A stretch of DNA of 64,000 bases from Pyxicephalus adspersus (Eukaryota; Chordata; Amphibia; Anura; Pyxicephalidae): positions 129,051,038 to 129,115,037 of the forward strand of contig NC_092859.1 in NCBI RefSeq assembly GCF_032062135.1, written 5' to 3'. A program made the translations under genes and the position numbers. The notes beneath the pieces are model-generated. The model saw only the letters and a list, made by a program, of their open reading frames with translations. It was not told the origin of the DNA and made no database searches. Shown piece after piece: positions 11,401 to 23,460 of this stretch; the stretch's first letter is position 1; the number at the start of each line of letters is the position of its first letter.

Positions 11401-14041
11401 AAATCTGTACATATTTGTACATTACAGCTAAACTGTGGGTGCCAGTAGCAGATTTTTATTTCACTTTAAGTACAGGTGGAGGGCAGTGGATATCTTTCCC
11501 TTAAAAAGTACACTTATCCTTTAACGTGCATTAACTGATGACTAAGAATACAAACACTTTCATGTCCATAGTTTGGGTTGAACATTCATTGAAAGTCTGA
11601 CAGTTGCCATCTGACTTTTTTTTTCCACAGCAGACATACATGGAAAACAATGTAAAGCTAGCCAACTAACCAGAGTCTGGATATTTATATTCATGCATAA
11701 GCCCAAATGTAACCTGTCCTTTCCAATATCTCTTTTGTATTTTTCATATTGTAGGACAATATGCCTATGCATATAAAATATTTCAATGAGAAAACCAGAC
11801 CGGATGTTGATTTCTTTTCCAGTAGCTACCTCTAAACACAAAGCCCCAGGGAGACTTTGTTACTTGACCTCAAACTTCACTGCATTAGTATAAGCACATC
11901 ACAAACCGAACGCAACCCAAGAAACATATCTTGTTTATTTTCCTACACATTCAGAAGACAAGATAAACCAGTTGTTCTGGGTCCATGTACATGGGTCCTG
12001 GATTGCTGGCACCCTTAATTTTTCCCTAACGGATATCTTGGATGGGAGAATAAAAATATGAAAACAAAACTTTAGCTTTAATCCTAATAAATGATTATTT
12101 AAAGCATACCAAATGTAAAACTCAAATCAAGCAAGCAAACTAAAAGATTTACTATGTGACCAGCTTATTCTCTTACTGGACAACTATGCCTATTAGCTTT
12201 GCTTTCTGTATAAACTGACTATTTACCAAAAGGAAATGGAGGATCGCTGACCAATAAGAGGTGACAAAGGAAGCTCCATTGTTGCAAATCAGCCAGTTGG
12301 GCAGAAATACAATGGAAATGTAGAAAATACATTAGTATGAACACCAATGGCCCCTTTTTCTGGATCATATGTATCTTGCACAATGCTTGTCACCTTTTTT
12401 GTAAATACGTCTAATTAAGGTGTTTACATTTTTTTTTCCTGAAAAGTCAAAATAAACACAGCATAAATATTATCTCTGGGCAAATATCATCTTACCTCCC
12501 TTCCCCTTCTAAACCATACACATTTTTTTTTGTGAAGAATAATATATCCACAAAAAGTCTGCCGCCTAAAGTCTCCAATCACGGTTGTTTTTTGGGAGTG
12601 GGGAACTACCTGTGGTGGCTGGTCCCTACAGTCCCTTTGAACTGGTGACACTTCTGAAACTAGTCTCCTGCATTTTAAGAGGTCCCCTGTTGCCCAAGTG
12701 CTCATATCACACAACCAGTGACAAGGACTCCTGAAGAAGGACCATGCCTCTTGTAAACTGAGTGAGACTCCGTACTGTGACATTACATGACCACATCTTT
12801 AGGTGAGTCAATAGGGGCATTTAGTTTTTAGGTTTCATTCTTTTATTTTGTAATGACAGAGATGATTTTGAGTGAAAGGTGGAATCAGAGGAGCCCAGAG
12901 GATCAGCTTCAAGGCATATCCAAATGTATATGAATAAAATAGTAACCCATTAAGCAACATATTTAAATTTCCTACCTGGCTGCATTAGTTTCCTTTAAAT
13001 GCTTTCCTTTATTTTTTATCTGGTAAATTTACAGGGTCAATAACCCTTCTAGGGTGAAAATGATTTCTCACAATACATTATTTGTGAAGAAGTGGTCTCT
13101 CCCTAGAAAAGGTCTACAGAATAGCACCCCCTTTTATCAAGGCATGGGGTAGTTATTTTGGAGTCTACATGAATAGATCTGAATATATCTGATGAGGTGG
13201 CAGCATGGTGACAAGATGTCTGGCAGGATCAATAGGAATTATAGTTGCTGCAATGGTATTGGTGAACTATGCCTCAATTTTGCAAACTTTCTATAAACTC
13301 CCTAGTTTCACAAACATACATAAAACAATAATAAGAACAAGCTAAGGTGTTAACAACCTTAATTTTAGACAGGTATCACTATGAAACGACGGATTGTTGT
13401 ACCACTCAAACACACACCAACAAATGTTTGTTCCTGAGTAGGGGGACACAGCATTCTTCTAAGTAATTCCAACAAACAAAACCGAGAAGGACCTTTATCA
13501 GGCTACAACAAAAGGGACTGAAAATTCCAAACCAGCAGGGTGAGGTCACTTGTTAATTAAGATCAGAAGCAAATAAAAGCTGAGAAATTCCTCTTTGTCA
13601 TTCCTTGCCTTCCGCACAACAAAGCACACTGAAAACTTGCTTTTCTGTCCAGTGAAACTTGTTCCAAAATGTATTTTTTGTGATGGCAAAGGTATGCACA
13701 AGTGGCAATCAAGAGCCTTATGTTTAGCCAACAATCGGAGGAAATTAGGCAATGCGGTGTTAAAAGGAACGCCTCAAAGTCAGTAATGCACAATGACAGC
13801 TTATCAGACTTACAGTAATAGGAAATATGGGCCAGTATTCTCCAACTCACTGAAACTCTTTGTTATGCCGCTTGTCCCTGAAAGTGACCACCTGCAATCA
13901 TTGCACTTTCCTGAAGACCATTAGGAACAGACAATACCTTGTATGACCAACATTGGAAACACAAAAAAAGACCAAAACCAATCCCATTGCAGAGACTTTC
14001 AGAGTAACTACATTAACTTATGTAGGAATCCTGTTTCCACC

Positions 14042-14338
14042 CGTGTTCTCCCCGGCCCCTTTTAGCCGGGCGCACCACCCAGCACTTTTCAGTAACCACC
14101 TGGCTGTTTTTAGGTGGCCACTTAAAAAATGGGTCACCAAACATTTGGGGCATAATACAAAGAAGATGGAAAAAGGGGCATACTAAAATGGGTGCAGTAG
14201 AAATCTCACAATTATAAAGGTTCTTGGATTCTTTTGGCAACAATGGGAACCCCAAATATGTTATGTGTTGTCTGCCCAGGTTTTGACAACCCATCTATAG
14301 CTTTTTCCCACCCAGCTTAAAAAAAACAAACAAACACT
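14042..14338 (+). mobile_element. Unclassified MITE family M, copy 1 (long form)
   Basis: Starts cgtgttctccccggcccctt, followed by the hairpin-forming cagtaaccacctggctgttt, and ends cccacccagcttaaaaaa. It is longer than other copies because about 120 extra bases (about 14180-14300) lie in its right half. The family recurs at six other sites. Confidence 0.55.
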
Positions 14339-14913
14339 GCACCATGCTTTAAAATTGTGGCAGTAATGTATAGGATAATAGTTGTTTGTGTCAAAAAGAA
14401 TATCAACTTTTAGCCTAGGAGGCTAATGTATTAGGCAATCTCCATTAATCATCGCAACTGACAGGGATTAGCAATGTATAACCGACTTAACAGATTTCCG
14501 CCTACATCTTTACATATGTACCATCACCCAAGCCAAAAATAGACAGAAACGGTTATAGTTGCGTTACACCTGGCCATCTACCTACAATCATACCAACCTA
14601 AAGTAATCTCAGTGACACAGCCACTTGTCTTACCTGTTGGAACAATAGTTTTTTTAGTGTGATATCATATTTTGCTGCTAACCGCGCCTAACTGGAACAT
14701 TTTGACATGAGAATAAGACCCATGGGAATTAAACATATCGGGTATTTTGAGGTTTTAGTAAAGCTCTAAAACAAATGATCATTGTACCATAAAATTGTTG
14801 CACTGGTCAGATCATCTTCACTAACCATGAGCTCATCAAAACAATGACCAAGTCTAACCACACCACCACATCCAGTCTATAAATATAGATTATGTAAAAT
14901 AATAAAAACATAT

Positions 14914-15105
14914 TAAAGACAAGCACAAAATAATTGGGACTTTTGGGGCATCACTCTTAACAATAAATACCATCTAGATTCTCCAATAAATTCTAAAATA
15001 CATTTGATCAAATGTGTGTATTTTAAACTTTTATTGGAAAATCCAGATGGAATTTCTTGTTGAGAGTGATGTCCTAAAAACCAATTATTTTGTTTTTGTC
15101 TTTAT
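14914..15105. repeat. Long palindromic MITE-like element (about 190 bp)
   Basis: The left arm (from aaagacaagcacaaaataat through gggcatcactcttaaca) is the inverse complement of the right arm (tgttgagagtgatgtcc through accaattattttg) over nearly the whole length. The centre reads atttgatcaaat. It would fold into one long hairpin. No coding capacity. Confidence 0.7.
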
Positions 15106-15542
15106 AGGGTTTAAGATGGATGTGGCAAGTTAACTTTCTTATCATAGAAAATGTATTTTGAATAAAAGCATATTCATTACATAAATGAAACTATGTGAAT
15201 GTGTCCTTACTGTTATTTACTTTAAAGATGCTGCAGGTACAGGATAACGCTGTTGATATGCTAGAAATCTAGCGACCTTCCAACATTCTGGTGAAGTGGA
15301 CACAATAACAAGATTCTACTGCACTAAAATCCCAAGGAGTATTGTCAGCCCTGCCCAGTTCTGCTTTTTTACCTCCTCTTTGCAATAAAGGTATGAAATC
15401 AGTAAGGAATGTCAACACTGCCAGGGACTTTACAGGAAGTAGTGGCAGAATCAACTGGTATTTTTCTTCATTAGCAGCATATAGGAGATAAAACATTGGG
15501 AGATGTATTTCAGGGATGGAACCCTGATTTATTTGCCTAGAC

Positions 15543-15882
15543 CAGAGGTCAGCAAACTCTGGCCTTTAGGCCACATACGGTCTAACCGGTAGTTTTGTTC
15601 TGGACTAACTCCCCCTGGCCGATCCGGCCTAATCCTGGCCGGAAACCCGCGGTGGAGCAGGAACAAACTACCTCCGTGTTGTTGTTCCATTCCCTATTTA
15701 CCGTGGCCGGAGTTAACACTTCCGCCGCCGGGGTAAATAGGGAACATTACCGCTCCTCCGTATGCATTACGGAGGAGGGGGATTTGCCTTCAGGGGGCGT
15801 TCCTGGTGGGGGGTGGAGCCATTAGGGCGGGACTCGAGAGAGAAGTGGCCATGAAGTGGCCAAAAAAGTTTGCTGACCTCTG
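15543..15882. mobile_element. hAT-type non-autonomous element (340 bp)
   Basis: The ends CAGAGGTCAGCAAACT and AGTTTGCTGACCTCTG are perfect 16-bp terminal inverted repeats. The 8-bp sequence gcctagac flanks both sides (15535-15542 and 15883-15890) as a perfect target-site duplication, diagnostic of hAT transposons. The interior is GC- and CpG-rich (ggcggaagtgttaactccgg region on the minus strand) with no transposase. Confidence 0.88.
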
Positions 15883-15897
15883 GCCTAGACTTATGTT

Positions 15898-16110
15898 TCT
15901 CTGTGTTTCCAGAGGTTGCTGGGGGTTCCTTGAATAATAAGCAATTTGCCTCTCAGGGTGGTCTAACTAATACCAATGATCTTCTGTAAGGGTGACATTC
16001 CTCCCACCAACCGCCATGTTAAAAAAAACGTGGATATAGTAATTATTAAAAGGGTTTAAATGTTATTTCAAGGGTCCCTGCATGTTTAAAACACCAAGAA
16101 GTTCTGACCT
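15898..16110 (+). repeat. Old interspersed repeat T, copy 2
   Basis: ccagaggttgctgggggttc, cttgaataataagcaatttg, gtaagggtgacattcctccc and attaaaagggtttaaat follow the order of copy 1. It starts just after the hAT insertion's right duplication, so the hAT element landed at or near its edge. Confidence 0.5.
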
Positions 16111-16700
16111 AGACATACAACTCTGGACTTGATTACACCAACTGCTGTAGCATAATTATATTACAATATGAGTTGGCCCTATATAAAGCAGAGTAATATA
16201 TCTATAGGTAAATTATAAGGGACAGGTAAGCTTTAAAATAGGCTGTGTGCACAGAAAATGATCAAACAAGGTTTTGTTTAGAGACCAAACTACTCATTTT
16301 TTTCCTCCACTCTCAGCCAGATTTTACAAATCTCTGCCTTATTTGCATCATCCACACTATTTACATCCCTTAACATGAAATTACTAGCAGCAATGGCCCA
16401 AATACCTCAGCCCATACACAGATAAACAACCTTACTTAGACAGTAGATTTATTTTGACACATTGGCCAATATAATGATCAATGGAACGAAAGTACTTCCT
16501 CCATGCTGACTGTGTCATTTCTATGCTAGTACTGCCTGAGAGCCTTATTACAATTTTGGTGGTGCGGTCAGTATGTTGGGGTATATCTAATTACATTGGA
16601 CCTACCACTGAAAGGTGATTGATAAACTTATCATAAAGAATGCCTTGGTTTCAGTAGTCACACAGCTGAAACACGCATACAGATAACTGTGGCACAATAA

Positions 16701-17015
16701 TTATTTATTTTTATTATTACACAGTATTTATATAGCGCCAACAAATTAGGCAGCGCTTTACAAAGTCCATAGTCATATTACTAGCTGTCCTTCGATAGCG
16801 CTCACAATCTAACGTCCCTACCTCAGTCATATGGTAATTTTGAGAGAAACCAATTAACCTAACTGCAGGTTTTGTTTGCAATGTGGGAGGAAACCCACGC
16901 AAACACAGGGAGAACCTGCAAAGTCCATGCAGATAGTGTCCTGACCCAAACTCGAACCTGGGACCTATCGCTGCAAAGGCCAGAGTGCTAACTACTGAGC
17001 CACCATGCTGCGCAC
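16701..17015 (-). mobile_element. tRNA-derived SINE, nearly full length
   Basis: Read on the minus strand it begins GCACGGTGGCTCAGTAG-type sequence. An A box (TGGCTCAGTAG, at 16992-17002) matches TRGYNNARNNG exactly, and a B-box-like GGTTCGAGTTT lies at 16948-16958. A body with tgcatggactttgcaggttc and gtgggtttcctcccacat follows. It ends gcgctgcctaatttgttggc and gctatataaatactgtgtaa with an AT-rich tail. The 110-residue open frame across it has no family resemblance and is not a gene. Confidence 0.75.
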
Positions 17016-18747
17016 AATGTACCTGCCCACAATGTAACTGCACACACATCTCAATCTCTCAGTGATAGGTCTACATATTATGTACCTGAAGGACCAGGCA
17101 ATGTTTTAGGTCTCAATCATTTTCTTCTTATAAGACAGAGGTGTGACTTTTTCACCCAGCTGTAAGGCAAACACAAGACGTCCTCTTAACTTTACATTCA
17201 AGTTCAGAATTTACCTGCTAAAAGACTGAGATACCTAAAAGGTAGGTGAGGATCGTACCTGCACATACAACCATTATCTATCATCTCTGTTCACTTTTAG
17301 GGTACCCTAAGTGGTGGGGTTGGGTGGGGGGGCTAAAAATCAGGACCATTAGAATAATCTGTATCCATCACCACCATCCACTCAAAAAAATCAAGGGCCA
17401 GCACAACTCTTCTCCTCCCCACCACTGTCCTCCATGACAGTAACCACCTATTTAGAGAAATGCCAACCCTTTACTACTGTCATAGGGTAATCAGTTTGTG
17501 CAACCATCCTTTAATCCATGTACTGGCATTGCCCTTTCAATTCCATTTCTACTTTTCTGCATCAAGCCTGGTAATCCTTGCTAGCACCTTCAGAGCATAC
17601 CTTCGTATTATAAAACAAAACCCCTACATCTTGAACGTCAGAACTGTAATCTATGATTTTGATTCCCTTTGCTCATCATACAGATAATGAATATTTATGG
17701 CTGATGGTATAATGCTAAGTAATGTTAAGGTAAGCATCTTAAATAAATTTAATAAATCCATTAGACCACTGACAGAATTTATTAGGACCTTTTGTTGAGC
17801 AACAAGACTACCTTCAGAGTAAGACTTAATAACACCACCTTAAAGTTGGAAAAAGCAAAGTTAAGTCACAGAATACCGTGCAATACCAATAAAACCCACG
17901 GATGTTCTTTGTCACTGGTTAGCTTGTAAAATGGCGTTTTCCAGTGTACCTATAAAACTCATCAAACTCACATTCCTTCATTAAACCTAGGTCTTGAAAA
18001 AAGCAGCAAGGACTTCTGAAAGAAAGCTAAAAGCACAGAGGTAATAAGAGGTGAGGTCCTTTTTATTTAAACAAAAAAGAGCACGCTGCAAGGAATGGTT
18101 GGCATTTTTCATAACAGCTAAAAGGACAACATTTGTGTGCATTGTACAACAGGCTGAACCGCTCACATGTGTCAGAGATACCAGCACAGCTCCAGAATTA
18201 CTGCAAGCAGCAAATCTTTGTTTAAGCAACCACACAATGACTTCCAGAGACACTCATCTCTAGAATTCAGAGCCTATTCCTATAATGACTGTGCACTGCA
18301 TTCTTCAAAACACATGTGTTACATTTGGAGGCCCATCCATTTCAATGAGCTTCCTAACAGAAGTACATTAAAAAAAAATAGTGCATGCCACAGTTATGTG
18401 TGTGCCTGTCTTATTGCAACAAGCTGGTAAAGACCTGATGACTTGAGCTTGCAATTTTAATAAACCGACAAATGATGACTGAATTCTGGGATATGCATGA
18501 TATGCATTCTTCAATTTCCTTTAAAAGGTTAAGGGTGGCCCTGCTAAATTCCCAGGCATTCCCACTGGTCATTGTGTCCATTTGTACCATTAAAAGATTT
18601 GACTCTCCATGTAAGAGCTTTTCTTTTTTATATACCAAGATATCTGTTTCAGCAGGGAGGCTTGAGGCCGGGTTCAGCAGAGTGGAGATTTGCAGATCAT
18701 TTCAGCTATAACGTAACGTCTCTATGTATTTTCATCATCATTTACAA

Positions 18748-18945
18748 GAGGGGTGCCCACACTTTTTTGGCTTGCGAGCTACTTTTAAAATGACCAAGTC
18801 AAAACGATCTACCAACAATAAAAACTTGGACTTAACTCCTGTGTGCGGTGGACTTTATTTTGAAAGGCAGGGCTCCGCGATCTACTCACGTTACCTTCGT
18901 GATCTACCAGTTGATTGTGATCCATCTGTTGTGCACCCCTACTCT
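18748..18945. mobile_element. Probable hAT-like element, older
   Basis: The left end ggggtgcccacac and the right end gttgtgcacccc are near inverted repeats resembling those of the 44-bp remnant, and gatctacc and gtgatc motifs repeat inside. The flanking duplication is not clear, so the limits are approximate. Confidence 0.45.
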
Positions 18946-20313
18946 ACACAAACTCAACAACCAAAGTCTGTACCACATTCATTCTTTATTCATCCAAAAC
19001 CAAAGGACCCAACCTGGGTTTAGAGGTTCCCATGGACAGTATGTATCCTGACAATGTCACCGACATGCAATTGTCAAATCCTTTATATTACGAGCATAAA
19101 TGAATGAAGAGAGTTTAATTCCGCAGCTATTTGCAGGGAATACTGAACTAATGACACTGCCCATCCAAGGAGCTTACAACTGAATATTGCTTAGTTATAC
19201 AAAAAAAAAAACAAGGACCAACCCAACCAGGTGATGCGGTTCTGTCTGGGCTGGCACGCGTCTATCAATGTGGTAAGGTCATTATACTGTGAACTATCCA
19301 TTCTTTACTAGGGAACCCCAACGTTTCTCCAAGACTTACTAATGGAACTCTCATCTGATGCTGGTCCAGTAGCACTTGGCAGTGCCAGTGCCACCAACAA
19401 TCTTTTTAGCTGCCTGTAAAGTTGGCATCGGACCACCACTTTATGGGAGCATTTTCCTCAATGACCACAAATGTAAAGTTCATTCTTTCCACTAACCTCG
19501 AATCATTTATTTTATTAGATGTTCTCCAAGCCATGAAAATTCATTTCAAGGTCTCAAAGTTGAGAAACGCTGTAAGTCTTCTGATATGAAAATGATCCAT
19601 ACTATGAACACGTTGTTTGCTGCAGATTATTATGTGTCAATGCATAGGACAATAAGTATTTATTAAAATTTGACAGCTAGGAACACATTTCTCGATCTGC
19701 TGCAAGGTTAATTATGTTGTCACAGTAAGCTGCAACTTTTTATGTTGACATAAAACAGCATAGGATAGCATTAGACAGCAAGGTAGGATAAAAAAATAAT
19801 ACTCATGGAAAAAAAGGATCTTAAACACATTATTATATCAATGTAAATAAAACAAAGCAACAGAAAGTTCCAGATCCCCTCCACCTATATTGCTGATATT
19901 ACATTGTGGTATAATAATAAGTCCCCAATACTACATAAACAGCAATGAATCACAAGCACACACACCCCAGGGTAAAGCTCTGCTCCTCCCTGCTGTTATA
20001 TGTCTGCTCCTTGTTACAACTCTTATATATACAAGCATTGCATTATGGGTGCTGGAGAACTACAACTCTCAGCAGGCTCACAGCCTGTGCCTTGCATCTC
20101 CATAGCAACAGGTGTGGCCCACGTCAGGCATGTACATCCGAGCTGTGACACCCAGACGAAGCGCGGAGTCCAGCAGCTGCCCCGGTGCCCGCACACTTCC
20201 TGGACTGGAAACTTTTGTAGAAAAGTTCTTTCCGCATAGATAACGAACTATTCCCCCTCCATCACCCACCCAGCACTGCCACCCCTGGCACACCGCACCA
20301 CACAGCGACCTAC

Positions 20314-20410
20314 CTGAGCGCAATGTGTCCCCAGCTCCGCTGCCAGGAAGCCGCCAGCACCCACCGAGCAACTCAACTCTGTAATGCCTTCAACTACTCC
20401 GGCAGCGGCA
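20314..20410 (-). other. tmod3: Candidate non-coding first exon of the tmod3-like gene
   Basis: Downstream of the NRF1 site on the minus strand the sequence runs to GCGCTCAG, followed by the canonical donor gtaggt (GT at 20313-20312). Splicing from here to the acceptor at about 4679 would create a first intron of about 15.6 kb, consistent with the long non-coding first introns of vertebrate tropomodulin genes. The transcription start is unknown, so the upstream limit is approximate. A second donor-like gtaagt lies at about 20476-20471 on the same strand and could end an alternative first exon. Confidence 0.45.
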
Positions 20411-20424
20411 CTGCGCATGCGCAG
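20411..20424. promoter_or_regulatory. NRF1-type palindromic site
   Basis: The sequence ctgcgcatgcgcag is a perfect match to the NRF1 consensus YGCGCAYGCGCR inside the CpG island. CpG-containing motifs of this kind decay quickly in methylated vertebrate DNA, so an intact copy suggests a constitutively unmethylated promoter. Confidence 0.65.
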
Positions 20425-20809
20425 ACACTCCCTGGGCTCGATGGATTGTGGGAGTTGTAGTGTGCGAGTCACTTACCAGGAATGTAACGTAGTCATTGAC
20501 CTACAAGGTGTGTTATGTGTATTCCTAATAATGAAGTCAGAGATAGGTCGTATGACTAAAGAAGCTAGGCTCATTCTGTGTGTGACAAGTGTTGTTCATC
20601 CAGTGTTATGATGGAATGTGGCTCTGGGAGCAAAATAGGCTTATGTATACACAGAGGTATACTTATGTATACACAAGTGTAGGAATTACCAAAAATGCTG
20701 TAAAGTGAGGAGAATGCCTCAAATGCAACTAAATCAGGCAGGGCTTTATTCAGAAAAGACAGGCGATGTCCCTTTTTGCAATAATATCATCCTAATAATT
20801 TAGTTTTCT

Positions 20810-21165
20810 TTAAAGCGGAACTAAAGTTTTGCTGTGTAAATCAGGCCGGTCTTTATTGCAGAATGGAACTGGCAATGTCTCTTCTGTAATAAAACATAAT
20901 TACATTTCTTCATTTCTCAAAAAAACAATGCATGTGTATCCTGTAGCTGCTGGGACTGAATGAAGTCCGGCATGCCTGCGTCATCCTGACTCAGCCAATC
21001 AGGTGACTAAAGACCCAACTCAAGAAAAAATAATGCGAAAAGATGGTGGCGCCTGAGCAAGGACAGGTGAGTGCAAAATTGCGATCAGGCAGCTAAAGTT
21101 ATTTTATTGTAGAAGATACATTGCCTGTCTTTTCTGCAATAAAGGACTTACCTTTTAATTTTTCA
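20810..21165 (+). repeat. Frog-type repeat S (ends in GGAACTAAA / AGTTCCAC)
   Basis: Opens taaagcggaactaaagtttt, contains ggtctttattgcagaatgga, the YY1-like agatggtggcgcctgagc and ggacaggtga, and closes ttgcctgtcttttctgcaat. Several copies in the window share these blocks. Transposon class unknown. Confidence 0.5.
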
Positions 21166-21835
21166 TTTTTTTTTCACTAATTAAAGAGGAACTAGACTCA
21201 AAATCCCGCAAAACACAAAAATACACTTACCTTCAATCCTGTAGGGCCCACGCACAAGGAGCCCCCAAGAACCTTTTCCAGGATGTATGATGTAGGTATG
21301 CCGGGAGGCTTTGTGATCCGATTCATTTGGAATCAAGGATTAGGGGGTGGTGCTGCACCCTTTTTTTTAAAAAAAGAAAAACAACAACAGAATTTTTACT
21401 TTACATTAAAATGTTGTCTACCCTTTTAGGTAAAGTGAAAATTCTGAGTTTAGGTACGCTTTAAGTTTAGTTTTGCTTCAGTTGTCTATGGGGGTTTGGT
21501 ATTTCATCTGGTTAATCAATCGCAAACTGCCACATCCCTTCATCTTACCCAGTACACAAATAAACTAAAAACATATATAGGACTTTCAAGGCAGTCATTA
21601 ATTACATCAATTATGAACTAATTATTTTATCACTTTTATTAAAACATCAATCTAAAAAAGTATTATTTATTATCAACATAATAAAACCAACGTAAAAACA
21701 TTTTCAGCATTTCGGTGTGTAACTTCAGACAAATAAAGGGCTCAATATGATATAATGCTCTCGACACATTTCTCAGAACTCCAGTCCGCTTCTTCAGGAG
21801 ATTTAAAGAACCCAAATGTTGTATTTAATTATCTT

Positions 21836-22000
21836 TACAATTTTCATTAAAATATTTTTTCAGAAATCAATTGTATTTAACATCAACGTCAACTTACATT
21901 TTCTTTGTAGCTTTCCCCTTTCCAACATAGAAAATGTAATTTGAAATTGATGTTGAATACAACTGAATTATGAAATAAAATTTCATGAAAATGTATTGGA
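21836..22000. repeat. Palindromic element (about 165 bp)
   Basis: The arms attgtatttaacatcaacgt ... ttacattttcttt and agaaaatgtaatttgaaatt ... gatgttgaatacaact are inverted complements, flanked by a second, weaker pair (attttcattaaaatat / tttcatgaaaat). MITE-like. Confidence 0.55.
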
Positions 22001-23330
22001 AAAAAACAAATTTTTACTTTATATAGAAGTATTATCTACCCTTAAATCAAGTAGATCAACAGAAACAAAAATTCTTTGTCAGGAGAAACAGCTTTTTTTA
22101 GGTTACACAAAAAAAAATAACATTCAGAGAATGCGCCATGCAATTTCATTGGTCCTTTTATAAATTATGATAACAAATGAATACATAATTTTACAAAAGG
22201 TATTACTATTTTATTGTATGTACAAAATAAAGAGACGTACCTAAACAGGATTTGCTTTAATTTACAAGCACAGCAAGCAATTTGGAAAAAAAGTCTTTTC
22301 CCCCCCCCCCGTTATTCATTTTTTCCATTTCCCTAAGCTGATACTGCTATGTATAATGGAAACTTTTTTTTGCTATATTTTTACTTACTGATAGAGTAGC
22401 TGCCAGTGTGGGAGGACATTTTATGGGAACGTTTCATGTGTGAGTGAACTGATGTCATTACTGCTGATTACACCAGCATGAATGGTGCCATGCTCAAGAT
22501 ATATAAAGAGGGGCTGACATTTGTAGCACAGATTAATCAATACTAACTCCAGGTAAATCATTGAGTGAAGCTCTCCCACCAATCCCTAAAACCATGTAAA
22601 GGAGCTTCCAGTTTTTAGTCTGAAAGGGGCAGCTAAGGAAATGTTAAATCACTAATTGTAACCAATAACTCTTTTCCAGTTGTCTTGAAGGAACAGCTAC
22701 TCTGCAGTCCAGGATCTTCATATATCTTCACTCCTCTTCATTACATTCTGCTGGAAAACAAAACTCAGCAAGAACGGAGCACACAATGTTCCAGTGCATC
22801 CTAGGTGCCATTTCCTGGTCCACAGCTGCTCAATTATAGTATCAAAGCTCAAAAGACTACTCCTATTCTTAAAACTAAACTCCAGGCAACACGCAAAATA
22901 CACAGATGACATTCAAATAAGGGAGCTGCTTTACTTGTCAAATAGGTTGTATTTCTGCCTTTCCAGTCGTGGGATTTGCACTGACCTGCCACGCAGTACA
23001 GACAGGTAGTTAGGTTGATGAGACATATGGCTATCTGTGCATTTTGTATTGATGTACTGGTGACAAGCACAACCCTGCTTTCTTATATGGGTGTATCAGG
23101 AACATAAGAGAGATAAGAACAAATCTTTTCAATAGTGTCAGTAAATTTGCAAGACTGATCTGCTGGGTGGCCCCACATCTGCTTGATTCTGTGAAAATAT
23201 CGGTCTCCTATATGACCTGGTACCAGTGTCCTTTTTTTGGCTGACCTCTGGCATTCATTTTCATTCGTCTACTTAAAGTGACACGAAAGATTCTTGTATA
23301 AAAGGAAATTAATAGTACTTGGGTGTGTTT

Positions 23331-23460
23331 ATAAAGCAGTGAATCTGGCATTCACTGAAACATTCCTGGTGAGGAATCTTCTAGGTTCACGTGTTGACAA
23401 TGGCAGTAATTGATCCTCCACCAGGGAATGTTTCAGTGAATGTCAGATTCACTGCTTTAA
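23331..23460. repeat. Inverted-repeat element P, copy 1
   Basis: Arms of about 46 bases, one beginning ataaagcagtgaatctggca and the inverse ending agattcactgctttaa, are nearly perfect complements around a spacer with caatggcagtaattgatc. The same element recurs in the opposite orientation at 51.5 kb. Confidence 0.65.

Larger units (their letters stand above)
4679..20313. other. tmod3: Presumed first intron of the tmod3-like gene
   Basis: About 15.6 kb with the assembly gap, an A-rich/CA microsatellite near 6149-6180, a mariner MITE nested in a LINE tail (7795-8435), a 300-base MITE (14042-14338), a 190-base palindrome (14914-15105), an intact hAT insertion (15543-15882) and a SINE (16701-17015). 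From about 8490 to 14040 I see no recognisable gene or repeat family, only unique-looking AT-rich sequence. The intron call depends on the promoter assignment at 20.3 kb. Confidence 0.45.
20050..20470 (-). promoter_or_regulatory. CpG-island promoter candidate for the tmod3-like gene
   Basis: This 400-base stretch is the most GC- and CpG-rich in a window otherwise almost free of CpG. It contains a palindromic NRF1 consensus, ctgcgcatgcgcag (20411-20424). It also has a ZNF143-type site on the minus strand, ACTACAACTCCCACAATCC (20443-20461), and a second ZNF143-type site on the plus strand, AACTACAACTCTCAGCAGGC (20058-20077). These motifs are typical of TATA-less vertebrate promoters. A good donor (20313-20312) follows on the minus strand, so transcription toward the minus-strand tropomodulin is the simplest reading. 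Bidirectional activity, or a promoter for an unseen non-coding transcript, cannot be excluded. Confidence 0.65.

Noticed and set aside
16940..17010. Possible tRNA gene because of intact A and B boxes
   Set aside because: The boxes belong to a SINE head: there is no cloverleaf with an acceptor stem, and the unit continues into a SINE body and tail.
16717..17049. 110-codon minus-strand open frame
   Set aside because: It coincides with the SINE, including the tRNA-like head.
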